From assembly GCF_000282635.1 (NCBI RefSeq), contig NZ_AKIW01000013.1, positions 1 to 64,000 on the forward strand: a stretch of 64,000 bases of DNA. Direction: 5' to 3'. Origin of the DNA: Variovorax sp. CF313. Lineage in GTDB: Bacteria > Pseudomonadota > Gammaproteobacteria > Burkholderiales > Burkholderiaceae_C. The position numbers and the translations under genes are program-made. Shown here piece after piece: positions 35,218 to 44,124 of this stretch. The notes under the pieces were generated by a model, which was given only the letters and a program-made list of their open reading frames with translations, did no database searches and had not been told where the DNA came from. Every line of letters begins with the position of its first letter. Position 1 is the first letter of the stretch.

Positions 35218-38124
35218 TCATTTTTGTTCGGCCTGCTCGTCGGCCCAGCGGTGGCTGCGTATCGACTGATGGGCCAGCCCGGTGAGGATCAGCATGGTGG
35301 CGCCGAGCACCAGCGCGAACACGCCGATGTCGAAGAAGAGGGCGCTGGGCACATGCACCTCGCCCAGCAGCGGCAGGTGAACGTGCGCGGTGTGCGTGGT
35401 CAGGAAGGGGTAGCCGAAGAACACCGCACCGCTGCCGGTGGCGAGCGCGAACAGCAGGCCGATGGCGATCCAGCGGCGCGGATAGATGCGCAAGTGCTCT
35501 TCGACCCATTCGGTGCCCGAGACGATGAACTGCAGCACCAGCGCCACCGACATCACCAGCCCCGCGACGAAGCCGCCGCCCGGCGCGTTGTGGCCGCGCA
35601 TGAAGAAGTAGACCGACACCAGCACCGCCAGCGGCAGCAGCAGCCGCACCAGCACGGCCGGCACCATCAGGTAGCCGACGGCGGTGTCCTTGGCGCGGCG
35701 CGGGTTCAGCAGGTCGCTGCTGCCGTCGTCGACCTGCAGGCGCTGCTGTATGGGCAGGGCCATCGATTCGATCGCGGGGCGGAAGCGCCGCAGCAGCGCA
35801 TACACGGTGAGCGCCACCACGCCGAGCACCGTGATCTCGCCGAAAGTGTCGAAGCCCCGGAAGTCGACCAGCATCACGTTGACCACGTTGGTGCCGCCGC
35901 CTTCGGTGAGCGCGCGTTCAAGGAAGAAGGGCGAGATGCTCTGCGGGAACTCGCGCGTCATCATGGCCCAGGCCAGCATCGCCATGCCGCCGCCGGCGAC
36001 AGTCGCCACCAGCAGGTCGCGCCCGCGCCGGCCCCAGGGCCGCAGCCGCGCGCGCGCGGGCTGCACGGCGTCCTTGCTGCGCATCGGCAGCCAGCGCAGT
36101 CCCAGCAGGATCAGCACGGTGGTCACGGCCTCGACCACCAGCTGCGTCAGCGCGAGGTCGGGCGCGGAGAACCAGATGTAGGTCACGCACGAGACAAGCC
36201 CGGCGCCCGAAGCCAGCATCAGCGCCGCGAGCCGGTGGAACTTGGCCTGCCACGCGGCGGCCAGCGCGCAGGTGCCGCCGATGATCCAGGTCATGGCGAA
36301 CATCGGCGAGAAGGGCAGCAGCTCGCGCGTGCCGGGCGCAGCGGGCGTGGCCCACAGCGAGGCCGCGGCGCCCGCGATGGCCACGACAACCAGCAGCAGC
36401 AGCTGCCACTGCATGCGGCGCGTGCCGAGCAGGCGGCGGCTGCGCCGGCCCGCCTCGCTCAGCAGCGCGAGCAGGTGTTCGAAGATGGTCTGGCCGTCGA
36501 AGCGGTGCAGCAGCGGCGTGTGCGTGAGACCGCCGTCCGCGCGCCGGCTGCGCTGCAGCAGGTAGAGCGCGGCGCCGCCCGCCAGCGCCACGAAGCTCAT
36601 CGCGAGCGGCAGGTTGAAACCGTGCCATACGGCCAGGCTGTACTCGGGCAGCGTGCCGCCCACCACGGGCGCCGCGGCCGCCGCCAGCAGCGGGCCGATG
36701 GACCAGGCCGGCGCCACGCCCACGACCAGGCACAGCAGCACCAGAAGCTCGACCGGCACGCGCATCCAGTGCGGCGGCTCATGCGGTTGCCTGGGCACGT
36801 CGGGGCCGCAGGGCGGACCGAAGAACACGTCGAACACGAAGCGGGCGGAGTAGGCCACGGTGAAGACGCCCGCGACGGTGGCGATGATCGGCAGGCTCCA
36901 GTCGATCCATGGCGTGGACTGGATGAACACCGTCTCGGCGAAGAACATCTCCTTCGACAGGAATCCGTTGAGCAGCGGCACGCCGGCCATCGAGGCGCTG
37001 GCGATGATGGCCAGCGTGCCGGTGATCGGCATCAGCCGCAGCAGGCCGCTGAGCTTGCGGATGTCGCGCGTGCCGCTCTCGTGGTCGATGATGCCGGCCG
37101 CCATGAACAGCGATGCCTTGAAGGTCGCGTGGTTCATGACGTGGAACACCGCCGCCACTGCCGCCAACGGGCTGTTCAGGCCCAGCAGCAGCGTGATGAG
37201 CCCGAGATGCGAGATGGTCGAGTAGGCCAGCAGTGCCTTCAGGTCGCGCTGGAACATGGCAATGAAGCTGCCGAGCAGCAGCGTGACCGCGCCCGCGCCA
37301 CCCACCATCCAGAACCACTGCTCAGTGCCCGAGAGCACGGGCCACAGCCGCGCCATGAGGAACACGCCGAGTTTCACCATGGTGGCCGAGTGCAGGTAGG
37401 CCGAGACCGGCGTGGGCGCGGCCATGGCGCGCGGCAGCCAGAAGTGGAATGGGAACTGCGCGCTCTTGGTGAAGGCGCCGAGCAGCACCAGCACCAGCGC
37501 GGCCGGGTAGAGCGCATGCGCGCGGATGAGGTCGCCCGAGGCCAGCACCACGTCGAGCTCGTAGCTTCCGACGATGCGGCCCAGCACCAGCACGCCGGCC
37601 AGCAGGCACAGCCCGCCCGCGCCGGTGACGGTGAGCGCCATGCGCGCCCCGCGCCGCGCATCGCGGCGGTGGTGCCAGTAGCCGATCAGCAGGAAGGAGA
37701 AGAGGCTGGTGAGCTCCCAGAACAGCGCCATCTGGATCAGGTTGCCCGAGAGCACCACGCCCATCATCGCGCCCATGAACGCGAGGAAGAACGAGAAGAA
37801 GCGCGGCACCGGGTCGGAGGCCGACATGTAGTAGCGCGCATAGAGCACCACCAGCGCGCCGATGCCCAGCACAAGCATGCAGAACAGCCAGGCGAAGCCG
37901 TCCATGCGGAACACGAGGTTGAGGCCGAGGGCCGGGAGCCATTCGATCTCCTGCCGCAGCACGTTGCCGTGCGCGATCTGCGGAAAGAGCCACGCGGTCT
38001 GTATCGCGCAGCCCAGTGCGACCAGTCCCGCGAGGGTCGACTCCCTGTTGCGCGCGTTGGATGGCATCAACGCGGCCAGCACGCTGGCAATGAAGGGGAG
38101 TGCGACGAGAAAGGCCAGGGGCAT
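35218..38124 (-). CDS. mnhAB: fused Mrp-type antiporter subunits A and B (PhaAB type)
   Basis: 968-residue fusion of the NuoL-like MnhA with MnhB. Residues 1 to about 760 form the MnhA part: FSFFLAFMGAMMGVVLSGNL, ELTSLFSFLLIGYWHHR with the catalytic-type Glu, KSAQFPFHFWLPRAM with the conserved Lys, and AYLHSATMVKLGVFLMARLW. The C-terminal ~180 residues carry the MnhB domain (APGGGFVAGLVMSVALVLQF, PLLGEVHVPSALFFDIGVFA). The fusion and gene order A/B-C-D-E-F-G define the six-gene group 2 Mrp antiporter, used for pH and alkali-cation homeostasis. It is the first gene of the operon, 77 bases after crcB. Confidence 0.94.
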   Translation of the reverse strand: MPLAFLVALPFIASVLAALMPSNARNRESTLAGLVALGCAIQTAWLFPQIAHGNVLRQEIEWLPALGLNLVFRMDGFAWLFCMLVLGIGALVVLYARYYMSASDPVPRFFSFFLAFMGAMMGVVLSGNLIQMALFWELTSLFSFLLIGYWHHRRDARRGARMALTVTGAGGLCLLAGVLVLGRIVGSYELDVVLASGDLIRAHALYPAALVLVLLGAFTKSAQFPFHFWLPRAMAAPTPVSAYLHSATMVKLGVFLMARLWPVLSGTEQWFWMVGGAGAVTLLLGSFIAMFQRDLKALLAYSTISHLGLITLLLGLNSPLAAVAAVFHVMNHATFKASLFMAAGIIDHESGTRDIRKLSGLLRLMPITGTLAIIASASMAGVPLLNGFLSKEMFFAETVFIQSTPWIDWSLPIIATVAGVFTVAYSARFVFDVFFGPPCGPDVPRQPHEPPHWMRVPVELLVLLCLVVGVAPAWSIGPLLAAAAAPVVGGTLPEYSLAVWHGFNLPLAMSFVALAGGAALYLLQRSRRADGGLTHTPLLHRFDGQTIFEHLLALLSEAGRRSRRLLGTRRMQWQLLLLVVVAIAGAAASLWATPAAPGTRELLPFSPMFAMTWIIGGTCALAAAWQAKFHRLAALMLASGAGLVSCVTYIWFSAPDLALTQLVVEAVTTVLILLGLRWLPMRSKDAVQPARARLRPWGRRGRDLLVATVAGGGMAMLAWAMMTREFPQSISPFFLERALTEGGGTNVVNVMLVDFRGFDTFGEITVLGVVALTVYALLRRFRPAIESMALPIQQRLQVDDGSSDLLNPRRAKDTAVGYLMVPAVLVRLLLPLAVLVSVYFFMRGHNAPGGGFVAGLVMSVALVLQFIVSGTEWVEEHLRIYPRRWIAIGLLFALATGSGAVFFGYPFLTTHTAHVHLPLLGEVHVPSALFFDIGVFALVLGATMLILTGLAHQSIRSHRWADEQAEQK

Positions 38125-38201
38125 TGGGGCCGATTCTATCGGCGGGCCCTATGGAAAGGCTTATCTATAACCGCAAGACATAAGGCTGTTTTCCGCCGGA
38201 T

Positions 38202-38579
38202 TCAGGACGAAAAAGCCTGCACCGTGCGCAGCCCGAGCCAGGTCATGCACAGCGAGCCGCACAGGTGCAATGCGATCGTGCCCAGGGCCAGGCCGAAGCG
38301 GCCGGTGATCAGCATGCCAACGACTTCCGCCGAGAAGCTCGAGAAGGTGGTGAGCGTGCCGAGGAAGCCGGTGATCACCATCAGCCGCCACGCCGGGTTG
38401 ATGTCGGGCAGAGCGCTGAAGACGGCGATGGCCACGCCGATGAGGTAGCCGCCGATCAGGTTTACCGCCAGGGTGCCCCAGGGCAGGATGCCGCCGGGGC
38501 TGAGCCAGAGGCCGAAGCCCCAGCGCATGAGGGAGCCGACGCATGCGGCGAGGCAGATGACGAGGACGTTCAGCAGCAT
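38202..38579 (-). CDS. crcB: fluoride exporter (CrcB/Fluc family)
   Basis: 125-residue four-helix membrane protein forming dual-topology fluoride channels. Family blocks are ACVGSLMRWGFGLWL, LAVNLIGGYLIG with the central Asn, and the phenylalanine-box segment GFLGTLTTFSSFSAEVV. It lies between the second TRAP permease gene (39-base gap) and mnhAB on the same strand. The short upstream gap leaves no room for a fluoride riboswitch. Confidence 0.93.
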   Translation of the reverse strand: MLLNVLVICLAACVGSLMRWGFGLWLSPGGILPWGTLAVNLIGGYLIGVAIAVFSALPDINPAWRLMVITGFLGTLTTFSSFSAEVVGMLITGRFGLALGTIALHLCGSLCMTWLGLRTVQAFSS

Positions 38580-38618
38580 GCGGCGATTATCCGCAAGCCG
38601 CGTGCCATGCCGCCCCGC

Positions 38619-39932
38619 CTACTTCTCGCGGCCCATCACGAGGTCCGGAAGGATCGTCACGATGCCCGGGAACAGCGTGATCAGCACGATGCACAGCACC
38701 AGGCAGAAGAAGAACGGGATCGCCGCCTTCGCGATCACGTTGCTGTCCTTGCCCGTCATGTTCTGCAGCACGAAGAGGTTGAAGCCCACCGGCGGCGTGA
38801 CCTCGGCGATCTCGACCAGCAGCACGATGAAGATGCCGAACCAGATCAGGTCGAAGCCCGCCTTCTGGATCATGGGCAGCACCACCGCGCTGGTGAGCAC
38901 GATCATCGAGATGCCGTCCAGCGCGGTGCCCAGCACCAGGTACACCAACACCAGCGCGCCGATCAGCGCATAGGGCGACAGGTGCATGCTGTCGACCCAT
39001 TCCGCCAGCTCGCGCGGAATGCCGGTGAAGGCCATGGTCTTGGTTAGGAAGGCCGCGCCGGCCAGGATGAACATGATCATGCAGCTGGTGCGCGTGGCGC
39101 CCATGATGCCGTCCTTGAAGTTCTTCCAAGTGAGGCTGCGGCCCCAGGCCGCGATGGCCAGCGAGCCCAGCACGCCGAAGGCCGCGCACTCGGTGGCGGT
39201 GGCCCAGCCGGCCACCAGCACCCAGACGATGAAGACGATCAGCAGCGTGCAGGGAATGAGGTTGCCCGAGAGCCGGATCTTTTCCATGAAGGTGGTCGGC
39301 GGATCGGCCGGCGGCACCTCGCCCGGATTGCGCAGGCTCCACCAGCCGATGTAGCCCGAGAACAGCAGCATCAGCAGGAAGCCCGGCAGGAAGCCGGCGA
39401 GGAAGATGCGGATGATCGACGCGTCCGCCGCCACCGCGTACACCACCATGGTGATCGACGGAGGAATCAGGATGCCCAGCGTGCCCGCCGTGGCGAGCGA
39501 GCCGATGGCCAGCTTCTCGTTGTAGCCGCGGCGCTTGAGCTCGGGCAGCGCCACCTTGGCGATGGTCGCGCAGGTGGCGGCCGAAGAGCCCGAGACCGAG
39601 CCGAACACGCCGCACCCGAGGATGGTGGTGTGCATCAGCCGGCCGGGCACGCGGTTGAGCCAGGGGCGCAGGCCCTCGAACATCTCCTCGCTGAGCTTGG
39701 TGCGGAACAGGATCTCGCCCATCCATATGAAGAGCGGCAGCGCCGCCAGCTCCCAGCTCGCGTTGCTCTCCCAGAAGGCGGAGAACAGGTTCTTGCCCGG
39801 CAGCGTGTTGGTGAAGAAGGCCTGGCCGACCCAGCCGACGATGGCCAGTGTCATCGCGATCCACACGCCGCCCGCCAGGAGCAGCAGCATGATCGCGAGC
39901 AGCAGCGCGCCCATCCAGAGGTTTTCGAACAT
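38619..39932 (-). CDS. TRAP transporter large permease (DctM type), second system
   Basis: 437-residue twelve-helix permease of normal DctM length. Features are LFIWMGEILFRTKLSEEMFE, GVFGSVSGSSAATCATIAKV and TAGTLGILIPPSITMVVYAV, which are family hallmarks. It follows the small permease by 28 bases and belongs to the P-Q-M unit 38619-41552. The transported acid is unknown. Confidence 0.92.
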   Translation of the reverse strand: MFENLWMGALLLAIMLLLLAGGVWIAMTLAIVGWVGQAFFTNTLPGKNLFSAFWESNASWELAALPLFIWMGEILFRTKLSEEMFEGLRPWLNRVPGRLMHTTILGCGVFGSVSGSSAATCATIAKVALPELKRRGYNEKLAIGSLATAGTLGILIPPSITMVVYAVAADASIIRIFLAGFLPGFLLMLLFSGYIGWWSLRNPGEVPPADPPTTFMEKIRLSGNLIPCTLLIVFIVWVLVAGWATATECAAFGVLGSLAIAAWGRSLTWKNFKDGIMGATRTSCMIMFILAGAAFLTKTMAFTGIPRELAEWVDSMHLSPYALIGALVLVYLVLGTALDGISMIVLTSAVVLPMIQKAGFDLIWFGIFIVLLVEIAEVTPPVGFNLFVLQNMTGKDSNVIAKAAIPFFFCLVLCIVLITLFPGIVTILPDLVMGREK

Positions 39933-39960
39933 CGGGTGTCTTTGTTGTCGTTGTGTTCGT

Positions 39961-40494
39961 TCAGACGTCGGAGGAGAAGTCGCCCGCCGCGTGGCGCTCC
40001 TCGATGGCGCGCTGGTAGCTGGGCTTGTCGCCGCGCACCACGCCGACCAGTTCGTCGACCATGGCGATCAGCAGCAGCCAGCAGCCGATCACGAAGGTCG
40101 ACTGCGGAATCCAGATCGGAATGACCACGAGGCCGGTCGCCATCTCGGCGAACTCGTAGCTCTCGTAGGTGAAGCTGGTGGCCCAGTAGGTGAGGTAGGC
40201 CACCGATACCGCGGCGACCAGCAGACAGCTCACGTCGAGCACGCGCCGCATCTTCGGCGACACCGCTTCCAGCAGCAGCGTCACGCGCACGAAGTCACCG
40301 TGCCTGAACGCATGCGCCATCGCGAAGAACGCGGCGGCGGCGCACAGCCAGGCCACCACGTCGTTGAGCCCGCTCACGTGCCAGTTCATCTGCCGGCCCA
40401 CACCGGCCAGGATCATCAGCACGAAGATCAGGAACACGCAGAGCGCGCCTAGCGCGCCCGCACCGTCGTACAGGCGGTCGAGGAAACGGCGCAT
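39961..40494 (-). CDS. TRAP transporter small permease (DctQ type), second system
   Basis: 177-residue four-helix subunit. The first helix (LGALCVFLIFVLMILAGVGR), the HVSGLNDVVAWLCAAAAFFA segment and FRHGDFVRVTLLLEAV match the DctQ pattern of helix 1, helix 2 and the R-V-x loop. A C-terminal 30-residue hydrophilic tail follows helix 4. It is separated from the receptor gene by an 89-base repeat-containing gap. Confidence 0.9.
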   Translation of the reverse strand: MRRFLDRLYDGAGALGALCVFLIFVLMILAGVGRQMNWHVSGLNDVVAWLCAAAAFFAMAHAFRHGDFVRVTLLLEAVSPKMRRVLDVSCLLVAAVSVAYLTYWATSFTYESYEFAEMATGLVVIPIWIPQSTFVIGCWLLLIAMVDELVGVVRGDKPSYQRAIEERHAAGDFSSDV

Positions 40495-40499
40495 CGCTC

Positions 40500-40583
40500 A
40501 GGCCTCCCGCCGGGCCGCCCCAAGGGAGGCCTGCGCCCCCTCGGGAGGCAGCGACACACAAAGTGATGAGCGTGGGGGCGTCA
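40500..40583. repeat. intergenic repeat between TRAP receptor and small permease genes
   Basis: The block GCCGGGCCGC followed by a CCCCCTCGGGAGG-type hairpin, GCAGCGACAC and AAAGTGATGAGCGTGGGGG resembles the right arm of the 34999-35217 repeat in order and orientation of its parts. It lies within what should be one transcript, so it may form an RNA hairpin between the receptor and permease messages. Confidence 0.55.
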
Positions 40584-41552
40584 TCATTTCTTCTTGTAGG
40601 CATCGACGATCGCTGCGCCGTCGGGACCGGCCACCTTGAGCCAGTCGGCCTGCATGATGCCGCCGACCTGGCGCATGTCGGTGTCGAGCTTGGGCGAGGG
40701 CTTGTGGATCTTCATGCCGCGCTCGGCGAGCAGGCGCTTGTATTCCTCGTTCTTCTCCTGCGCCACCTTCCAGCCGCGGGCCTCGGCATCGGTGGCGGCC
40801 TTGGTGACGGCGGCCTTGGTGGTGGCGTCGAGCGCGTCGAAGGCCTTGGCGTTTACCAGGATCGCGTTCTTGGGGATCCAGGCCTGCGTGTCGTAGAAGT
40901 TCTTGAGGTGCTCGTAGGTCTTGGTGTCGTAGCCGGTGGAGCCCGAGCTCATGTAGCTCTCGATCACGCCCGTGGCCATGGCCGCGCTGAGCTCGGCCTG
41001 CTGGATCTGTACCGGCTGGGCGCCGATGAGTTCGGCGATCTTGGCTGTGGCCGGGCTGTAGGCGCGCCATTTGATGCCGCGCAGATCGGCCACCGAGCCG
41101 ATCTCCTTCTTGGTATAGATGCCCTGCGGCGCCCATGGCACCACGAACAGCACCTTGATGCCCTGGGCAGCGAGCAGCTTTTCCATGGCGGGCTTCGATG
41201 CGTCGTACAGCTTCTTCGCTTCGGGGTAGGTAGTGGCGAGGAAAGGAACGCCGTCGAGCGCGTAGATCGGATTCTCGTTCGCGAAGTTGGCCAGCAAGAT
41301 CTCGCCGGCCTGGGCCTGGCCGCTCTGCACGGCGCGCTTGATCTCGGGCGCCTTGAACAGCGACGCGTTGGCATGCACCGCGATCTTCACCTTGCCGCCC
41401 GTGGCCGCGTCCACGTCCTTTGCGAACTGCGTGATGTTTTCCGTGTGGTAGTTGGTGGCCGGGTAGGCCGTGGGCAGGTCCCACTTGGTCTGGGCAAAGG
41501 CCGCGGCGCCGAGGGTGAGGCCCGCGAGGGCAATGCCGAACTTGTGATTCAT
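40584..41552 (-). CDS. TRAP transporter substrate-binding protein (DctP family), second system
   Basis: 322-residue periplasmic receptor. Start ATG 41552 follows GGAG by seven bases; an upstream ATG at 41597 is unsupported. The signal peptide MNHKFGIALAGLTLGAAAFA is followed directly by QTKWDLPTAYPATNYHT. Family blocks include KIAVHANASLFKAPEIKRAV, IYTKKEIGSVADLRGIKWR with the ligand-binding Arg, and a C-terminal helix ending in AYKKK. It is first in the receptor-small-large order. The ligand is unknown. Confidence 0.91.
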   Translation of the reverse strand: MNHKFGIALAGLTLGAAAFAQTKWDLPTAYPATNYHTENITQFAKDVDAATGGKVKIAVHANASLFKAPEIKRAVQSGQAQAGEILLANFANENPIYALDGVPFLATTYPEAKKLYDASKPAMEKLLAAQGIKVLFVVPWAPQGIYTKKEIGSVADLRGIKWRAYSPATAKIAELIGAQPVQIQQAELSAAMATGVIESYMSSGSTGYDTKTYEHLKNFYDTQAWIPKNAILVNAKAFDALDATTKAAVTKAATDAEARGWKVAQEKNEEYKRLLAERGMKIHKPSPKLDTDMRQVGGIMQADWLKVAGPDGAAIVDAYKKK

Positions 41553-41650
41553 TGACGCACTCCGGAATGTAATGAAAGCAGAATGAAAGGAAAGCATAAA
41601 TGCAAATTTCGGGCCACTTCCTGAGGCATTTCCCTGCCTTGCCGCGCATG

Positions 41651-41675
41651 AAAAAAGCCGCCCGTGGGCGGCTTT
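41651..41675 (-). terminator. rho-independent terminator after the ComEA-like gene
   Basis: Read on the minus strand, AGCCGCCC and GGGCGGCT (41656-41663 and 41666-41673) form an 8-bp stem with a 2-base loop followed by six T. It lies about 28 bases past the stop of the gene at 41703. Confidence 0.85.
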
Positions 41676-41702
41676 GCGATGCTTTCGAATCCGGCAGGAA
41701 CG

Positions 41703-42029
41703 TCAGGACTTGGGCGCTTTCGCCGCCTTCTCGGTCTTGGCCGCCTTCGGCGCCGTGGCGGTCCCGCCGAAGCCCTGACCGTTGACCGTCAGGCCCTCCG
41801 CCGACAGCTTCGCGGCCTTCTTTTCCTTCACGCCTTTCACGCGTTGCATGAAGTCGGGCCAGTCCTTGAACTCACCTTCCTTGCGCGCATCGAGGATGCG
41901 CTTGGACATGGAAGGGCCGACGCCCTTGACACCGTCGAGATCGGCGGCCGTGCCCTTGTTGACGTCGACGGCGGCGAACGAAACGGCCGCGAACAGCATG
42001 GCCGTCGCGGCCAGGATTTTCTTGAACAT
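41703..42029 (-). CDS. ComEA-like helix-hairpin-helix periplasmic protein
   Basis: 108-residue secreted protein. The signal peptide MFKKILAATAMLFAAVSFAA leads into VDVNKGTAADLDGVKGVGPS, the HhH core of ComEA-type DNA-binding proteins (helix, hairpin GVKGVGP, helix), with a second motif around FKDWPDFMQRVKGVKEKKAA. A Lys/Ala-rich tail closes the protein. Start ATG 42029 follows GGGAG. It may bind DNA in the periplasm for uptake; no other competence gene lies nearby. Confidence 0.85.
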   Translation of the reverse strand: MFKKILAATAMLFAAVSFAAVDVNKGTAADLDGVKGVGPSMSKRILDARKEGEFKDWPDFMQRVKGVKEKKAAKLSAEGLTVNGQGFGGTATAPKAAKTEKAAKAPKS

Positions 42030-42167
42030 GATGGGAACTCCCTTTGTCTTGTTGATATGACTGACAGCCGACAAGAGCGCCGGCCCAGGCTCAACGAGGC
42101 ACAAAAGAAGCGCGTTGACCCGTGGAAGCCGCACCGGCCGCCACGTGACCATTGTTCAAAAATGTGA

Positions 42168-43337
42168 TCAGAGTTCTTCGACGCGGCGCGGCGGATAGCT
42201 GTCCCAGGCCTGGCAGCCGGGGCAGTGCCAGAAGTACTGGTGCGCCTCGAAGCCGCAAGCAGCGCAGCGATAGCGCATGAGTGGCCGCGTAGCCTGGTCG
42301 AGCGCGCGCTGCACCTGCGGATGGAATTGCTGGTGTTCGAAGTGTTCGCCCGCGAGCCAGCGCGAGGCGGCGACCAGCGAGGGCTGCTGCGCAAGATGTG
42401 CGATGTAGCCATCGCGCGGCGTGGGGTTGGGTTCTTCGGCGGTGGCGGTCGGTGTGCCACCGAGCGCCATCAGTGCTTCGAGCACGTCGATCGACGGCGA
42501 CTCCACGTAGCGGCGTTGGAGCAGCGCGAGCGCCTCGCCTTGGCGGTGCGCGGCCACGGCCGCCTGCTGCAGTGTGGCCGCATAGAGCGGCAGCGCCAGC
42601 GGTGCCGTGTCGCTCAGGGCCACGAGCGTGTCGAAGGCCGCGGCCGCTTCGCCTTTGCGCAACTGCAGGTTGGCTGTGTCGATGGCGGGGCGCGGTGCTT
42701 GCGGCGCAAGTTCAACGGCCTGCGCGAGCAGCTTCGCCGCGCTCGACAGGTCGCCTGCCGCCACGCGCTCGGTCGCCTGCTCGCAGAGGTGATGCGCGCG
42801 GCGCGTGCTGTAGCTGGCCTGGTCGGACTCGTCGAGCTTCTGCGCTACGTCGGCGGCCTGCGCCCATTCGCGCGAGCGCTCGTAGATGGCCAGCAGAGAC
42901 AGCCGCGCCTCGTTCTCGTAGCGCGTGCCTTCGAGCTTCTGCAGTGCGGCTTCGGCGCGGTCGAGCAGGCCGGCGCGCAGGAAGTCCTGTGCCAGCGCGT
43001 GCTGCGCGCGTTCGCGGTCGCTGCGGCTCAGGTCGCCTCGGCCCAGCAGGTGCTCGTGCACGCGCACTGCGCGCTGGTACTCGCCGCGGCGGCGAAAGAG
43101 ATTGCCGAGCGCGAAGTGCAGCTCCTGCGTGTCGGGGTCGTTCTGCACGGCCTCGATGAAGGCGTCGATGGCCTGATCCTGCTGCTCGTTGAGCAGGAAG
43201 TTGAGGCCGCGGAAGTAGGCCTTGGGTGCTTGCCTGTTCTCGAGCTTGAGCTGGCGGATGTCGAAGCGCGATGCGAGCCAGCCCAGCACGAAGGCGACGG
43301 GCAGGCTGATCAACAGCCAGCTGGGATCAAAGTCCAT
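42168..43337 (-). CDS. lapB: lipopolysaccharide assembly protein LapB (YciM)
   Basis: 389-residue inner-membrane-anchored TPR protein that regulates LpxC proteolysis with FtsH. One N-terminal helix (WLLISLPVAFVLGWLASRFD) is followed by tetratricopeptide repeats (YFRGLNFLLNEQQDQAIDAF onward) and a C-terminal rubredoxin-type zinc domain with YRCAACGF and HCPGCQAWDS, whose four cysteines match the family. It overlaps lapA by 11 bases, and lapA-lapB co-occur widely. Confidence 0.93.
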   Translation of the reverse strand: MDFDPSWLLISLPVAFVLGWLASRFDIRQLKLENRQAPKAYFRGLNFLLNEQQDQAIDAFIEAVQNDPDTQELHFALGNLFRRRGEYQRAVRVHEHLLGRGDLSRSDRERAQHALAQDFLRAGLLDRAEAALQKLEGTRYENEARLSLLAIYERSREWAQAADVAQKLDESDQASYSTRRAHHLCEQATERVAAGDLSSAAKLLAQAVELAPQAPRPAIDTANLQLRKGEAAAAFDTLVALSDTAPLALPLYAATLQQAAVAAHRQGEALALLQRRYVESPSIDVLEALMALGGTPTATAEEPNPTPRDGYIAHLAQQPSLVAASRWLAGEHFEHQQFHPQVQRALDQATRPLMRYRCAACGFEAHQYFWHCPGCQAWDSYPPRRVEEL

Positions 43338-43662
43338 GTTGACGTACGGCGGGAAGGTCGGTGGCGGAGATGGACGGCGCCGATGCAGGAGTGCTCGTGG
43401 CGACCGACGGCGCGGATGGCTGGGCCTCGGAGGCGGCGGGCAGTTGCGCCGCTGCGGTGCGATGCTTCCACCAGCCCGGCAGCATGCCGAGCGCGCCCAC
43501 CACGAGCCCGCCGGCGAAGGCCGCGAGCACGACGAGCACCAACGGCGCGCGCCAGTAGGTGCCGAAGAAGAAATAGACGGTTGCGTCGTGCTGGTTGTTC
43601 AGCGCGAAAGCAAAGAGCGTAAAAAAAATGGCTGCCTTGAGCAGCCACAGGAGGTATTTCAT
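43327..43662 (-). CDS. lapA: lipopolysaccharide assembly protein A domain protein (LapA/YciS)
   Basis: 111-residue membrane protein with two helices (LLWLLKAAIFFTLFAFALNN and VLVVLAAFAGGLVVGALGML) joined by a short loop, and a Pro/Ala/Ser-rich C-terminal tail. The NNQHDATVYFFFGTYWRAPL loop is typical of LapA/YciS. Its end overlaps the lapB start and it follows ihfB by 57 bases. Confidence 0.9.
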   Translation of the reverse strand: MKYLLWLLKAAIFFTLFAFALNNQHDATVYFFFGTYWRAPLVLVVLAAFAGGLVVGALGMLPGWWKHRTAAAQLPAASEAQPSAPSVATSTPASAPSISATDLPAVRQHGL

Positions 43663-43719
43663 GCACGTTCCCGTTGGCGGGACGATTCTACGTTTGCGAC
43701 CGTCGGGACGGGCCGCCGG

Positions 43720-44046
43720 TCAGGCCTTGCGGCCCTTGGTTTCCTTGCCGGCGTCGAGCTCCGCGGTGCGTGCATCCACGGCCTCGCGCAGCGCCTTGCC
43801 GGGCTTGAAGTGCGGCACACGTTTCTCGGGAATCTGCACACTCTCGCCCGAACGCGGATTGCGGCCGATGCGCGGCGGACGCCGGTTGACCGAGAAGCTG
43901 CCGAAGCCGCGGATCTCGATGCGGTGCCCGCGCACCAGCGCGTCGCTCATCGCGTCGAGGATGGTCTTGACGGCGTATTCGGCATCGCGGTGCGTGAGCT
44001 GTGCAAAGCGCGCTGCGAGTTCTTCGACAAGGTCTGAGCGGGTCAT
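43720..44046 (-). CDS. ihfB: integration host factor subunit beta
   Basis: 108-residue HU-family DNA-bending protein. The body [20 protein letters not shown] and [20 protein letters not shown] (the DNA-inserting beta arm with its Pro) are diagnostic for IHF beta rather than HU. It lies just after rpsA, the usual place for ihfB in proteobacteria. A strong terminator sits between the rpsA stop and ihfB, so ihfB may have its own promoter or depend on read-through. Confidence 0.95.
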   Translation of the reverse strand: MTRSDLVEELAARFAQLTHRDAEYAVKTILDAMSDALVRGHRIEIRGFGSFSVNRRPPRIGRNPRSGESVQIPEKRVPHFKPGKALREAVDARTAELDAGKETKGRKA

Positions 44047-44075
44047 AGGCCGAACATAAACGAAAAACGTGGACG

Positions 44076-44114
44076 AAAAAAAAGACAGAGCGGCCCCAGG
44101 GCCTGCTCTGTCTT
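44076..44114 (-). terminator. strong rho-independent terminator after rpsA
   Basis: On the minus strand AAGACAGAGC and GCTCTGTCTT (44105-44114 with 44082-44091) form a perfect 10-bp stem around a GC-rich loop, followed by a run of eight T. It lies 11 bases beyond the rpsA stop codon and only about 30 bases before the ihfB start. Confidence 0.92.
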
Positions 44115-44124
44115 CGGACTCAGC

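Noticed and set aside
35224-38448. About 1070-codon plus-strand frame opposite mnhAB
   Set aside because: Gln/His/Arg-rich antisense translation; the membrane-protein frame on the minus strand is certain.
38580-38618. Fluoride riboswitch upstream of crcB
   Set aside because: Only 39 bases separate crcB from the preceding gene and no crcB-type motif was recognised.
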